DNA from: Leptodontidium sp. MPI-SDFR-AT-0119
Taxonomy: Eukaryota > Ascomycota > Leotiomycetes > Helotiales > Leptodontidiaceae
NCBI GenBank assembly: GCA_020726505.1
Contig: JAHLEZ010000016.1
Span: 434,001-498,000, forward strand
DNA: 64,000 nt
Direction of reading: 5' to 3'
A model generated the notes under the pieces. It did not search any database. It was not told the origin of the DNA and saw nothing but the letters and a program-made list of their open reading frames with translations. Of this stretch, positions 11,118 through 23,099 are shown piece after piece. Every line of letters starts with the position of its first letter. Positions within the stretch are counted from its first letter, which is position 1. The translations under genes and the position numbers were made by a program.

Positions 11118-12164
11118 GCCGCGGTAGTGGAATTGAAGCGGAATGAGAATGGTAATGAGGAAAGGAAAGAAGGTAAACGTTCCTGTCGTGAGGGGTTTGG
11201 AGGAAATGTTAGCACGAGACGAAAAGAGATGCAGAATGGAGATGATCAGAAGTCCCCCCCTCCCCCAACTTGGGAGCTCTGCTAGAGTGGGGTGGATCCA
11301 TGTTGAGCCTTCCTTTCATTGATTGATCCATCCCACTTTCCCAGCGCCGGTAGTTTTCAAACCCTGTGGACCTCAAAAGGCAGAGACACCAGCGAACCGC
11401 ATATGAACAATTCAAATCGCTGAACCTGTCTGTCCTTTGCTGCATTTGGGAGGCTGGCCCGGCCTTCCTTGTCGAACGGCATGCATAGTCGGCAAAGAGC
11501 GGCGTTCAGGTAGCCGAGCCGTTTCCAGAGCTCGTCCTATCATGTCAAGTCTCGTCCTATCATGTCAAGTAGTTTGCGATTGATTGTTGGATTTCTCTTG
11601 AGAATAATTTTCATGCGGGGTACATACAGTCTTACTCCAGCTCGCCAGGAAAATTAACTTTAAAAAAAAAAAGATTCCCCGGACCTACAGGCTAGGGCTT
11701 GGGGGTGGTAAGTCGGGAGGTGGTATCGACAGGCAAAGACGGGAAAGGCGGGAAAGGCGGCATCGACAGGAAAAGGCGGCTGGCCCCCGCATCGAGCCAC
11801 CCAACTCGACTACTTAAAATCTTAATTGCGTTAGAGGCGGCGGACATGGCACTTTATACAGACTTCAACCCTTGCGATGCAGCTCCCTTTCGCAAGTTCT
11901 CGACTCATGAACATCCTGCAAGTTCAAGCCACACGCGGAGATCATCGGAGATCCCAGTCAAATGGCCGAAAACATGGGGTCTCCGCAACCGCGGCAAAGT
12001 CCCCATGGGCAGGCAGCTTTCCCTCTTTCCGGGAGGCTGCTAGCTTCTCAAGCATGATGTATAAATCATCCTTGATGCCCACCTGGAGATATTGCACCCC
12101 GATACTTTGAAGCCCAGCTTCGGTCTTCTTATCTTGACGAACCTTCAAGCTCGACGCACCCATC
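11118..12164. promoter_or_regulatory. shared divergent promoter region of alpha-galactosidase and MFS genes
   Basis: This 1-kb gap lies between two divergent sugar genes. It holds a perfect tandem 20-mer (separate entry), a GGCGG-rich stretch at about 11740-11780, and hexamers fitting the CreA/Cre1 consensus SYGGRG, such as GTGGGG at 11287-11292 and GCGGGG at 11615-11620. CreA represses sugar-use genes on glucose in ascomycetes. A six-base degenerate site occurs often by chance, so the regulatory reading is inference. Confidence 0.35.
11531..11570. repeat. perfect tandem duplication of a 20-bp unit
   Basis: CTCGTCCTATCATGTCAAGT occurs twice head to tail, 11531-11550 and 11551-11570, with no mismatch. 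It lies in the divergent promoter region and might duplicate a regulator site. Confidence 0.9.
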
Positions 12165-14071
12165 ATGTCCGATCTCCCAGCAGGGGCCGTTAACGCCATG
12201 CAGCACTCGCAGCTCGAGGCAGTCACCTCTCCCAACGAAAAGCTGGGAGAGACTCAGATCATTGAGCAAGCCAAGGAAGCGACCGAGACCCAACATACGC
12301 TCTCAGTTATGGAGTGCGTTAAAAACTACCCAATGGCCATTTTCTGGAGCATCATGGTTTCTATGTGCGTTGTGATGGAAGGTTCGTACTGCGTATCGTT
12401 GTTCAGGATTCTCAGCTGACCGGCGACAGGCTACGATGTCTCCTTGATTGGAAACTTCTTCGCCTACCCTACCTTTGCCAAGAAGTACGGGAATTATTAC
12501 CCGGACATCAACGGTGGTACTTATACGCTCACGGCTCCCTGGCAATCAGGTATTGGAAATGCTTCCGGCGTTGGTGCTTTCTTCGGGGTTATGCTCAATG
12601 GCTGGCTCGTTGATTGGTTTGGGCAGAAGAGAACGCTTTTGGGCGCTCTCGTCGCGCTCTCTGGCTTTGTCTTCATTACCTTTTTTGCTCCTAATATTGG
12701 CACTTTAACTGCCGGAGAGGTTCTCTGTGGTCTGCCATGGTACGTTTTTCGGAGTATCATGTGATTGGAGTTCAACTGACAAAAGATTACGCAGGGGCGT
12801 ATTCGCATCTACAGCACCAGCTTATGCTTCGGAGGTGCTACCGCTTCAACTTCGAATATATCTTACTTCCTATACTAACATGTAAGTGCTCCCTATCAAT
12901 TTGCTATTCTTCCATCGCGGTTCCATATTGAGCCAATTACCCCTGGCTAATACATCCAAGGTGCTTCATCATGGGCCAGCTCATCGCCGCCGGAGTTCTG
13001 AAAGGCCTCGTCAGCAACCCCACTGAATGGGGCTACAAAATCCCATTCGCAATCCAATGGGTCTGGCCCGCCTTCCTCATCCCAATTCTTCTCTTCGCCC
13101 CCGAATCGCCGTGGCATCTAGTCCGCAAGGGTCGTTTCGACGAAGCAGAGCACTCTCTCCGTCGCCTGCAGAAGAAATCCGCCCCTATCGACCCGAAAGC
13201 CACTCTGGCTGCGATCATCTACACCGACAACCTTGAGAAGGAACTGACAGTCGGCACACATTACAGAGATTGCTTCAAAGGCACTGAACTTCGACGCACG
13301 GAGATCGCCTGCTTTATATTCGCAGCGCAGGTCCTCAGCGGAGGGAACTTCGCGTACAACTCCACGTACTTCTTCAAGCAAATCGGGCTAGACTCCGATA
13401 CGACTTACAAGTAAGCGCTCACCCACCTCCTCCGCAAACTCTGGGTTTCGTTTCAAGAAGAATAAGGATGCTGACATACGCGCAGGCTTAGCGTTGGCGG
13501 AACTGGCATGGCCCTCGTTGGCACGCTTATCTCGTGGTTTGCACTCATGCCCTACTTCGGCCGTCGCACCATTTACCTCTGGGGAATGGCAGCTATGTGT
13601 ACCATCCTGATGCTCATCGGGATCCTCAACGTGCACACGTCCAAGCACTCCTTCGGCATGACGCAAGCCGTGCTAACCTTAGTCTGGACCTTCGTCTTCC
13701 AGCTCTCCGTCGGCCAGCTCGGCTGGGGCGTACCCGCCGAAGTCGGGTCCACCCGACTCCGGCAGAAGACCATCTGCCTCGCGCGAAACGCATATTACAT
13801 CGTCGGAGTCGTAGCCAACGCCATACAGCCGTACTTCATGAATCCGACGGAGTGGAATTTGAAGGGCTACACGGGATTTTTCTGGGGCGGCACCACGTTC
13901 GTTATGCTGGTTTGGGGATTCTTTCGCCTCCCGGAGACGAAGGGGAGGAGTTTCGATGAGCTGGATGTATTGTTTGCGAAGAAGGTCTCGGCGAGGAAGT
14001 TCAAGAGTACGGTTGTTGATACGTTTGATGAGTCTGAGACTGCCATCATTGTGGGAAATGCAAGGGGGTAG
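12165..14071 (+). CDS. MFS sugar transporter, alpha-glucoside (maltose) permease-like
   Basis: Five exons, 12165-12381, 12430-12739, 12795-12881, 12961-13410, 13486-14071, introns 48-79 nt; phases match and give 549 residues. The N-terminus is cytosolic. The first membrane segment leads to GYDVSLIGNFFAYPTFAKKY, the signature of fungal alpha-glucoside:H+ symporters, followed by WLVDWFGQKR (loop 2-3), GLPWGVFASTAPAYASEVLP, PESPWHLVRKGR at about 252 (central loop) and PETKGRSFDELDVLF at about 504. About twelve hydrophobic segments are visible. It sits in the plasma membrane and imports di- or oligosaccharides with protons. Next to a secreted alpha-galactosidase and a Zn2Cys6 regulator, uptake of melibiose, raffinose-type sugars or released products is plausible; the actual substrate is not decided by sequence. 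Confidence 0.93.
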
Positions 14072-14089
14072 TAGAGAAAACACCGAATT

Positions 14090-15196
14090 ACGAAGATGCG
14101 CCTGTGATACTGATCTACGTGGTGGAATAACTGTCTAGTAAATAAGTGGCTTTCCTTGGAAAGATGACTTGACCAAATCTGCACCGAGAAGTGAATTTCC
14201 ATTAATCTATGTTGCATTATTGACCGGATATGCAGCGAAGTAAGTCTGGGCTTCCTCGAGCATAAGCAACCGGCCAAATTTGCTATTATATATCGAGTCT
14301 TTAACAGTATCAGAAGATGAAAGGTGATTCTCGATTTCTTAAGTTTTGACGTGTTATTAATATTAAGTTCTAAATATCATGGATTTAATCTCTCTCTTAA
14401 AATTTGAACCTTGGGATTAATGGCTCAGGCCGCAGAAGGAAGTATAGTGATTTACCACTACGATGGCAACGTTCCCATAAATAGAAGATAGTTTCCTATA
14501 GCTGTAGAAAGGAAATTCATAAGGATTATTCCCATAACCATAAGAGCCTACTCCTTATAATTCTAAGAGATTTTACTATAACTACATCAGCTATACATAA
14601 ACCCTTTTACGAACTGCAGTAATCGTTTGGAAAACTTTTCGAGCAAAAAAAAAAATTGAATATCCTAATCTCGTGTTCTCTCGTCCAAGATATCTCTTAA
14701 CATTCTAGCTTGGTTACAGACTAAAAAACCCTTTATTCTCATTCTTCTTAAAAGCTTTACAATGAGCCACTCGAAACGATACTGCCTTTAATTGCTGATT
14801 ACCTCGATAATAGTGAATATGTTCCTCTAGACAATCGAGGTGCTCCTTGGCTGGCCTAATATTTGTTAAAAAAAAAACAATAGGCGTCGAACTACCGGAA
14901 AATAAACACATTTTAACACTCCTAGAAAGCGTCCTCTTCTTGATTAATTCAACGAGCATGTTAAAGGGAAGAAGGCATTATTAATACTACGTACGAAGAA
15001 GAGAAAGAGTTAACGGAGAAACAAAAGCAAAGGCTCGGCGAGAGTTAAGAAGTACACGAAGGAGGAAAGAGACTAAAAGACATTAATTAAAGAGACGTAA
15101 CTTTTTATAACGAGTTTTTTACTTGAGAATTAGTCCATAGGTAATAAAGAGGATCAAGAGGAGCCTGATCATGCAACTATAATGTCAGGCTAGTGG
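14090..15196. other. AT-rich transition zone, no clear gene
   Basis: After the transporter stop the base composition falls to AT-rich, TA-dense sequence. A minus-strand frame at 14959-14714 (81 codons, TNIRPAKEHLDCLEEHIHYY) has protein-like texture but I cannot place it; it may be a transposon relic. Nothing else is supportable. Confidence 0.35.
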
Positions 15197-15201
15197 CCTT
15201 T

Positions 15202-15380
15202 TGTAATGGCACGTGCCCTAGCGCTTACTCCCTGTATATATGCGTGCAGAGTGGGGAAGAGATAACCTTCCCTCCTTAGTAATTAGCTTTTGTATTATAC
15301 AGTATCACTAGCTATTATTTAGTGCCTCTCTAGCTATTCTATTGTGTCAAAGTTACCTCAGCGTGTTAGTAATTATTATA
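15202..15380 (+). repeat. 5' LTR of gypsy element 1
   Basis: Begins TGTAATGGCACGTGCCC and ends ATTATTATA, matching the 3' LTR base for base apart from transitions. The last base pair is TA here and CA in the 3' copy, consistent with RIP. Confidence 0.92.
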
Positions 15381-15539
15381 TTCTAATTGCTTTTCTCTTA
15401 CCGCTAGCCTAACTATTGCACGATAGTTCAAGCTAGAGAACCCTCATCTGTGGCGCCCGGTGGCCCTAGACTACAAGTAACCCCTTCCTTAGACTAGAGA
15501 AGGTCTGAAGATACGCTAGCTACTAATCTATAAGCGATA

Positions 15540-16570
15540 TAAGAGTAGATTAGGACTCTTAAGGAGAAGAACGATACCCTCGACAGCTTTATTGTCGAAT
15601 ATCGCCAGATGTACAGCGATGACTTCAACTAATACCCCCCGAACGTAAGGGAAAGGGCACAGCGACTCTAGTAGATGAGACCTAGAGGTAGTGCAAATAC
15701 TATAGAAGATCGCCCGCTAGTCACTAAAGAGTCTCGGGTTCCCCGCCGGGAGAAGGGGAAACATATAATTCTATTAGAATACGAAGGGAAGAATTAGCGA
15801 GAGCTAATAGAATATTTATAAGCCTGTAATCGTGTCTTTAATTACGATAATAAAGGGTTCCTTACTGACATAGTTAAGATTAAATAGGCAGTGACATTAC
15901 TTCGCAAAGAGCTAGCGAATGCCTAGGAAAAGTTCAAGAAGTATAATCCTGATGCCTTTAATACGATGACTTGGGAGTCTTATAAGGAGTTTCTGGCGAA
16001 CCTCTAGTTACTCCCTATCTCGAGACAGGTAACTAACTCTCACGCTTATGAGACAGCTCGATAGAGACCTAACTAACTTATCCTCGAATTTGTTAACTAT
16101 CTCGAGGGAAAGGAAGAACAACTTGAGCTATTTACTTAACGTTAATTACGAGATATCCTCTTTAATAAGATTCGACTAAAGATTCGCTAGAGAATCGTTA
16201 AGAATAGGCAGGTTAATAAACTATAAATAAGGGAGGATGTTATTTTAGTAGTAGCCCTCTAAGAGGCATATACTTTACTTAAGGGAAACAGTAGTAACAA
16301 GAGACTTAAGGAGCTAGAAGACAAGAAAGGAGAGTCCTCCTAAAAAGCCCCGTAAAAGACCGGCGATAAGCAGGAGAGTCCCCGCCTTAATTGATCCGGA
16401 TTAAGAAGAAGTAACCTTAATAAGACCTTAGTGCGAGGGAAATACTAAGGGTTTAATAAGTCAAAGACTTAATACTTTAAGTGTCAAGAGCTTGGCCACT
16501 ACGCTAATGAATGCCTTAAGGCAAATAGTAAAGGCTCGCCGAATAAGAACTAAAAGAACGCCTGACTCGC
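15540..16570 (+). pseudogene. gag relic with mutated CCHC zinc knuckle
   Basis: At 16473-16520 the frame reads YFKCQELGHYANEC. This is a CCHC zinc knuckle (C-x2-C-x4-H-x4-C) in which the first Cys codon has become Tyr (TGC/TGT to TAC, a G-to-A RIP change). The upstream frame is Lys/Glu-rich as in capsid proteins but full of stops. Gag would form the virus-like particle and bind RNA. Confidence 0.75.
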
Positions 16571-16639
16571 GGCTACGTCTACGTCTCCCTTAAGATCGTT
16601 AAGTAAGAGAATAGAAATCTAGCTAAAGATACTGGCGAG

Positions 16640-18565
16640 TAGAGAGTGGAAGAGCCTTATTGCCCTTATTAATAGTGGGGCGGAAGATAATTTTGTCTTA
16701 AGACTAATAGTAAAAGAGTGCGATTTATAACTCACTGGCGAAGGGCCAAAAACATTTCAGACATTACCTGGGAACGAAAGTATTATTTACGGCACTACGC
16801 TCGCCTAGGTAGAGATTACTAATACCCTTGGACAAACTAAGCTAGATGCGCTCCGGCTAAGGGTCATTGATATGCCGGGCATTAATCTAATTCTAGGGTG
16901 GCCTTAGTTAGAGGATGTTAATCCTTAGATTAGTTTCAAAACAAAACAGTGGAAGTACTTATATTAGCTAAATAATACTTGTGATCTTAGTATTATAGAG
17001 CCGTATAAATTCTCTTAACTTATTTAGAAGAAAGAGTCCCTTACGTATATTATAATACTTAACTTAAATGTGTCACGCCTACTAGATGCCGATAATACAC
17101 TTACTATCCCCTAGGAGTATTGTGAGTTTAAAGACGTCTTCTTAGAGGAGAAGGGGAATTAATTACCCCCTTTAGAGGGTTAGTAGTATATTATTAACTT
17201 AGAGCCAAATGCGAGACTATTATACTCCCTTATTTATAACCTCTCCAAAATAGAGCTAGAGGTTCTTCGGGAATACCTTAAGTCTTCCGAAGTAAAAGGA
17301 TAGATATAGAAAAGTAGGAGCTTAGTTAGCGCCCCGATTCTCTTTATGCTAAAAAAAGATAGTGGCTTCTGACTATGTGTCGACTATCGAGCTTTAAACA
17401 AGATCACAGTCAAGGACCGGTACCCCTTACCTTTAATTAGCGAAACGCTAGATAGACTCCGGGATAGGAAGGTCTTTATTAGCTTAGACTTGCGGAATAT
17501 ATACTATTGTGTTAGAATTAAGGCGGGAGATAAGTAGAAGACTGCTTTTCGCACTCGATATGGGCATTACGAGTATTAAGTTATGCTATTTGGGCTATCT
17601 AATGTACTAGTAACGTTCTAGGTATATATTAACGACGCGCTGGCGGGACTTGTGGACGTTATTTGTGTCGTCTACTTTAACGATATCCTTGTGTACTCGG
17701 CAGACCCGGCTTAGTATGTGGACTATATCCGCTAAGTCCTTAAAAGGCTACGACAAGTAAATCTCTTCGTTAAGCTATCGAAATGCTTGTTTAGTACTAA
17801 GAGTGTAGAGTTCTTAGGCTATGTCGTATCCCCTGCTAAGGTATCGATGGAGTAAAGCCGGGTAGACATTATCAAGGAATGGCCAAAGTCCGAGAGTGTT
17901 AGAAACGTTTAAGTCTTTATTAGGTTCGCTAACTTTTACTAGCGCTTTATCGCAAGTTTCTTGGCGATTACCTGGCTATTAACAAATTTAATAAGAGGTA
18001 AGAAGAAAGGGCAACTTGCCCTTACCTTTCACTAGAGAACTACTAAGCAGGAGGCTTTTGACATATTAAAGGATGTATTTATGTTAGCCCCTTTTCTCAT
18101 GTACTTTGACTTATAGAAGCCTATAAGGTTAGAGGCAAACGCCTTTGGGTTTATACTTGCGGGGATTTTGTCTTAGCTTAAAGATTAGCCGGCGAGTAGT
18201 TAGATAAAGCCTGTTTGGCACTTAATTGTATTCTTTAGTAAGAAGCTAGAAAGTGTAAAGTTAAACTATGAGGTTCACGATTATGAGCTTCTTGCAATTG
18301 TTAAGTACTTTGTTTATTAGAGGCACTACTTAGAAGATAGTATAGCCCTTATTAAGGTGTTATTAGATTACAATAATCTTCGTTATTTTATAAGTACTAT
18401 AGTATTAAGCCGGCGGCAGGCCAGATGGGCCTTAGAGCTGTCCAAGTATGACTTCGTGATAGTTTATAAGCCAGGGAAAAAGAACCCGGCAGATAAACCT
18501 TCGCGCAGGCCCGATTATAGGCCGGCGGAGAATAAAGAGAATATTATACTCCTTACTTTATAAAA
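16640..18565 (+). pseudogene. protease, reverse transcriptase and RNase H relic (pol, part 1)
   Basis: Protease: SLIALINSGAEDNFV from about 16651 is the D-S-G active site with Asp changed to Asn. Reverse transcriptase: [20 protein letters not shown], then TAFRTRYGHYEY and VVYFNDILVYS at about 17668-17700, where the catalytic Y-L-D-D has become Y-F-N-D. RNase H: about 18050-18560, ending in an open stretch RWALELSKYDFVIVYKPGKK. Stops replace Trp and Gln codons throughout. Confidence 0.88.
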
Positions 18566-19089
18566 TAAACTGCGAAGTATAATTCAGAATAGGTTAATCC
18601 GCGTCCCTAACATAATTAGTAGTACGACGGCGAGCATCCGGCGAGAGAGTAATAGTATATCGTGCCGGTTGACTTAAGTTTCTTAACTTACTAGCGACAG
18701 CCTAATATACGAGCTGTCGACTAAGGCTATAGTAGCGACCTCTACGCCTAACTAGCGGTATATACTTATATAGCTTAAAAGTTCATAGAACTTTAGTTAG
18801 GGTTTAGACAACCTCTTATGAAACGCTAGAGAGAGGTGTAACGTTAGCTAGTATAGTCATAAATATATTATATTACGGTTTTTTATAGTAGAGGTTATAG
18901 AAGCCGAAACGGCAAATACTATGTCGAAATTGCTTCTTTCGTTACTCCTAGAGCTATAGTAAAGAAACGCCTTAGTTATGGAAAAGCGTGCTCGATTATA
19001 AGATGCCGGGGATGTAGATTGAAGTGTTAATAGCGACGGACTACTAAGACACTAGCGAATGGCTTACGTTCTATAGGACCTTGTTGTTT

Positions 19090-20330
19090 GTGCCGAAATT
19101 ATAAAGATTTATTATAATAATCTAACTGTAGGCCATTTTAGTTATAATAAGATACTGAAGCTTATTTAGCGGAAGTATTACTGGCCTAATATATCCAGTG
19201 ACGTTAAAGTATACGTCAAGAGTTGTGATATTTATTAGAGGACAAAGGCGAGGCGTACAAAGAAAGCTAGCGAAATGTAAGCTCTTAGCTAGTTAAGTAA
19301 GCTATTTGAGTCAATCTTAATGGACTTTATTACAGATTTAGTACCTTATAAGAGTAGTATTACTGGCAAAGTCGCCGATTACTTACTAGTAATTGTCGAT
19401 AAATATATTAAAGATGTTAAGTATATCTCTTACTTAAAAACTATTGACGCTTTATAGTTAGCCCGTCTTTTTATTAATTACTAGTTTAAGGACTATAGGT
19501 TACTGGCATCGATTATTACAGATAGAGGCTTTATATTTACTTCGAGGTTTTAGAAGGAGCTGTGTTTCTACCTCCGGATGACAAGAGGTCTTTCGACAGC
19601 GTTTCACCCGTAAATAGATAGCTAAACCGAACGGCAAAATTAGGCCCTAAAAGTATAGCTAAGGTGTTACGTTTGTTACTTGTAAGACGATTGGGTAGAT
19701 CTCTTACTTTTAGTAAAGTTTGTATATATAAATATCTACTACGAGTTAATCGGGATGTCTCCGAATGAGGCTAAGTACGGCATGTTGTTGGACTCTCGCT
19801 AGGGTATCGAGGACGATCTTATAAGAGGGGAGATGTCAACTGTTAGAGAACGAGTAAAAGAAGTTATTAAGAAACGCTAAGAGCTAGAAAGTAGCTGGCG
19901 AAGGACTAAAGAGAACTAGGCGAAGTGGTATAACAAGAACTACTGCCCTATAGAGTTCAAGGTCGAACAATAGGTTTTACTTTTAGCGAAGAACATTAAG
20001 ACGGTTCGTTCTAATAAGAAGTTAGATTACTAATTCCTAGGACTATTTAAGATCACTAAAAGGATTAGAAAGCAAGTGTATAAGCTGGAGTTACCTCTTA
20101 AGTATAGCAGACTGCACGATGTCTTTTATATATCCCTGCTAGAGCTATACTAGCAAAGGCCCGGCGAATCGCTAGAGATAGTCCAACTTAATCTCGTAAA
20201 CGGAGAAGAGATATAGTTAGTTGAGACCCTCTTAGACCGACGAGTGAGACGAGGAGAAGAGTAGTACCTTGTTAGGTGGGAAGGACTAGGACTAGCGCAT
20301 AATTCTTAAGAACTAAAGAAGAACCTTATA
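19090..20330 (+). pseudogene. integrase relic with chromodomain-like end (pol, part 2)
   Basis: About 19100 onward reads VGHFSYNKILKLI-RKYYWPN, the H-x-H zinc-binding end of the integrase, then a core with ILMDFITDLVPY and IITDRGFIFTS. Near 20200-20300 a frame reads LVETLLDRRVRRGEE-YLVRWEG, the beginning of a chromodomain, which in chromoviruses steers integration into heterochromatin. Multiple stops. Confidence 0.8.
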
Positions 20331-20837
20331 AACCTCTAAAGGGAGATTAATGCGCTAAAGACGTAGAACGCCACTGAAAGGGCGGCGAAGCGTCGGTGAA
20401 GGGGATAATTAGGGCTCCTTATTTCCCCTTATGAGGTCCTTAAGACAGGAGTTTAACTACTCTCTAGGCTTTCGCCGACTAATCGTTAGATAAGATGCGA
20501 TGTTACGTACCTTCTTACTTTTTTTTACGAGGTTTTATAGTTATAGGCGTATTGTATTCTTTAACGTTATATACTTTTCTGCTTTTACTTATAAGGTTTT
20601 GTAGTTTTAAGGGTATATTTAAAGTCATAATTTAAATAGTAGTACTTAAGGGAAAAGAGAGTTATATTAATTAGTTATATTATGAACCCTCTATTAATTA
20701 CCTTCGCTGGCTAAGTATTAGTACTTTACTAAAGATTCGCTTACTAGAAGAACTTTAGTAAGAAACTTAGAAGATTAAAGAATTAGAGTTTATTTCGTGG
20801 AGTAATAGGGCCCTTAGCCTCCGTAGTAGTAGTAGCT

Positions 20838-21850
20838 TCAGTTACTAGAACCTTATTATTAGACTCAGGCGTAGACTCAGGAGTAACAGAGTAGATTTGT
20901 TAAAGATCCTTCGCCGGAGGTTAGTAAGCAATTTGCTGGCGAATACTGTGGTGTACTTACAGATCGAAGTCCTATAACCTTAGTAATTAATCGCTCGTTG
21001 ACATCCGTTAAAGTAGTAAAACCCTCCTTTAAGGCAGCTAGTACGCCAGAGTGTAGCTAGTTAATGGCCGACGAAAGGCTAGCGCTCAGTTCTTCTATAG
21101 ATGAGACTATTAGCTTTTATAGAGACTTTAAGGCTTTAGTATTAGTAACTTTATTAACGTGTGTGCTATAGCGCTTATCAAGGTCGAACGTAGCTTAAGT
21201 AGTATCAAGGTCAGCTTAAGAGATCTAATTCTTGTAGAATCTAGTGGTAGCTTTCTCTAGTCGGGCAAGGGACTCCTTTAGTCTCGCTAGGACCTCGCCG
21301 GTTATTAGCCTGTGTCTCGTCGGCTAAAAGAAAATTTAACTTACGGGCTCACAAGACTTCGCTTTTCGGCAGTAATCGACACACTTCTTAGTAGTTGAGG
21401 TGATACTAGTGGAACATATAAGGTCAGGAAACTGCGAGATTTCGCCGGCGTAACGTAAGTAGGGGACATCGTGGGTATCGAGGTAGTTAATTTTATTACG
21501 TCCACTTGACTTAATGTGAGTATCCTTAAAGCTGTTAAGCAAGGAACGCTTAATTCGGACGCTATCCTCGTTTTCTTTAACTTTATTACCTCTACTATTA
21601 TCTTTGGGGGCTCGGGCAGACCGCCGACGTTTGCCTAGAGGCTTACTGGCGTTAACTAGGGTGAATGATAGAAATAGAGCTCTAGTAGAACTAAAGTCTC
21701 TAGCCTTCTTGCGCTTACTAGGAGTTACTGAGATCGCTAGTTAGACCCTTACTAGGGGCAAGACATCTCTAAATTGGAGAAGGGGGATATGACTTACTTT
21801 TAGCTATATTAACGTTGTTATTTAATCTAGAAGGTTAAGAGAGCTAGGAA
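20838..21850 (-). pseudogene. antisense open frame between pol and the 3' LTR (aORF 1), basic and Cys-containing
   Basis: On the strand opposite to gag-pol one frame can be followed for about 1 kb without a frameshift, broken only by a few stops. It contains two basic, nuclear-localisation-like clusters (SKRKKAR and GKRRRSARAPK), then DVPYLRYAGEISQFPDL leading into a cysteine cluster ICSTSI...KKCVDYCRKAKSCEPV, then a helical part VLARLKESLARLEKATTRFY. The pattern of four Cys with basic residues suggests a small metal-binding or DNA-binding module, but I do not recognise the family. Start and exact ends are uncertain. The gypsy element in the other orientation (40375-46906) has an antisense frame at the same place. 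Confidence 0.55.
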
Positions 21851-22040
21851 GAATATATACGGAAAGTTAAGTAGTAACCGCCACTAACGTCTACCTACCC
21901 CGTATTACTTCTTCCCCAGAATTCACCTTTAAGCTGAGTGTACAAGTTTAGGCTCGCTAGCGAATCGTCGGGGAAACTCTAGCTATTGTTACTTTTTTAC
22001 TCTTACTTCTAGGGACAAAAGTGCACAAGAGGGGAGATAT

Positions 22041-22219
22041 TATAATAGCACGTGCCCTAGCGCTTACTCCCTATATATATGCGTGTAAAGTGGGGAAGAG
22101 ATAACCTTCCCTCCTTAGTAATTAGCTTTTATATCATATAGTATCACCAGCTATTATTCAGTGCCTCTCCAGCTATTCTATTATGTCAAAGTCACCTCAG
22201 CGTGCTAGTGATCATTACA
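22041..22219 (+). repeat. 3' LTR of gypsy element 1
   Basis: A 179-bp copy of the 5' LTR, differing by transitions, starting TATAATAGCACGTGCC (original TG changed to TA) and ending ATCATTACA. Confidence 0.92.
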
Positions 22220-22303
22220 CCTTTTACTTTTTTATCTTTAGCTTAGAGGCCTAGAGCTCACAGGACTTTCTCCCCTTAGTTTACTCTTGCTAAAAACACC
22301 TCT

Positions 22304-22805
22304 ATGAAGCACTTTAATCATCCCGACCTATACTATATCGCCTATCGATTTATCGAGGATGTGCCTGAAGCTATTGCTAGCGTAGTCGGAGGATATATCA
22401 GTGCTTGCGCTTACGCTCTTCTACTAAGATATATTGTTTTCTTCTTTTTCTTTCTATCGAATCGTGGACTTATAGTTCTTACCGTTATTTGCCTAGGCTA
22501 AAGATGATATTCAGCTCCAAATCTACAGTTTAACTTTTAATATTCTTACAGAAACTGAAGACTTAATCCTGCTGTTTAGAGCTGCTCTTGTTGCGAGTTG
22601 TATATCTACTATTTTGTTTCTGCATAATCTGGGTGCTGGCGTTTATTTCTTTTTATTTGTGCTTCACAACCTGAGCATTGGACTTGTTGCAACCGCCGTA
22701 TGTCTCTTTATATTTGCAGCTATTATTCTGTACTTGGGCGTCTTTATAAGGGCTTTAAGAAAGTTTTCTATTACATACGCTAAGTTTCGAAAGCTAGACG
22801 CGTAA
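22304..22805 (+). pseudogene. hydrophobic multi-span frames upstream of the HET relic
   Basis: Two short open frames (ATG at 22304, 65 codons; and 22614-22805, 63 codons) are dominated by membrane-spanning stretches such as YALLLRYIVFFFFFL and LFIFAAIILYLGVFI. They lie in different frames and just upstream of HET sequence on the same strand. They may be N-terminal exons of a HET protein with membrane helices, or unrelated. No conserved motif was recognised. Confidence 0.3.
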
Positions 22806-23099
22806 GTCGCTCTTAGTAAAGATATTGTTAGATCGTGGGCCCTTACTGGTCTTATAACTCTTCTTAGATTTACCTTAGCTTTAGGGATATTTCTATAGCC
22901 TCTTTTTTTTTACTAATAGCCTGCAAAGACTCGAATGAAATAAGGTTAGACCCAGCTTCACATACGATAATATTCCGGTATCAGGCGGCTTAGTAAACCC
23001 GGGAACTATCAGACTACTACGATCAAAACCGCGCTTATTTTTTGCGAAACGTTTTGGCTTAATTGAGGCGGTAATTAGAGGTCGATATTTCTGCGTCTG

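Larger units (their letters stand above)
15202..22219 (+). mobile_element. complete RIP-mutated Ty3/gypsy chromovirus
   Basis: Two 179-bp LTRs (15202-15380 and 22041-22219) bound a 7.0-kb element, with a perfect 5-bp target duplication CCTTT at 15197-15201 and 22220-22224. The plus strand carries, in retroviral order, gag, protease, reverse transcriptase, RNase H, integrase and a chromodomain, all broken by TAA/TAG/TGA. Most stops fit RIP: TGG to TAG, CAG or CAA to TAG or TAA. The integrase-last order puts it in Ty3/gypsy. It is inert. A candidate tRNA primer site TGGCGCCC at about 15452 lies some 70 bp inside the LTR, farther than usual, so it is doubtful. Confidence 0.95.

Noticed and set aside
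13679..14277. Minus-strand frames of about 135 codons
   Set aside because: Antisense to the last exon of the MFS transporter and lacking any family motif.
15440..15470. TGGCGCCC as the primer binding site of gypsy element 1
   Set aside because: It lies about 70 bp inside the LTR edge instead of next to it; mentioned only as doubtful.
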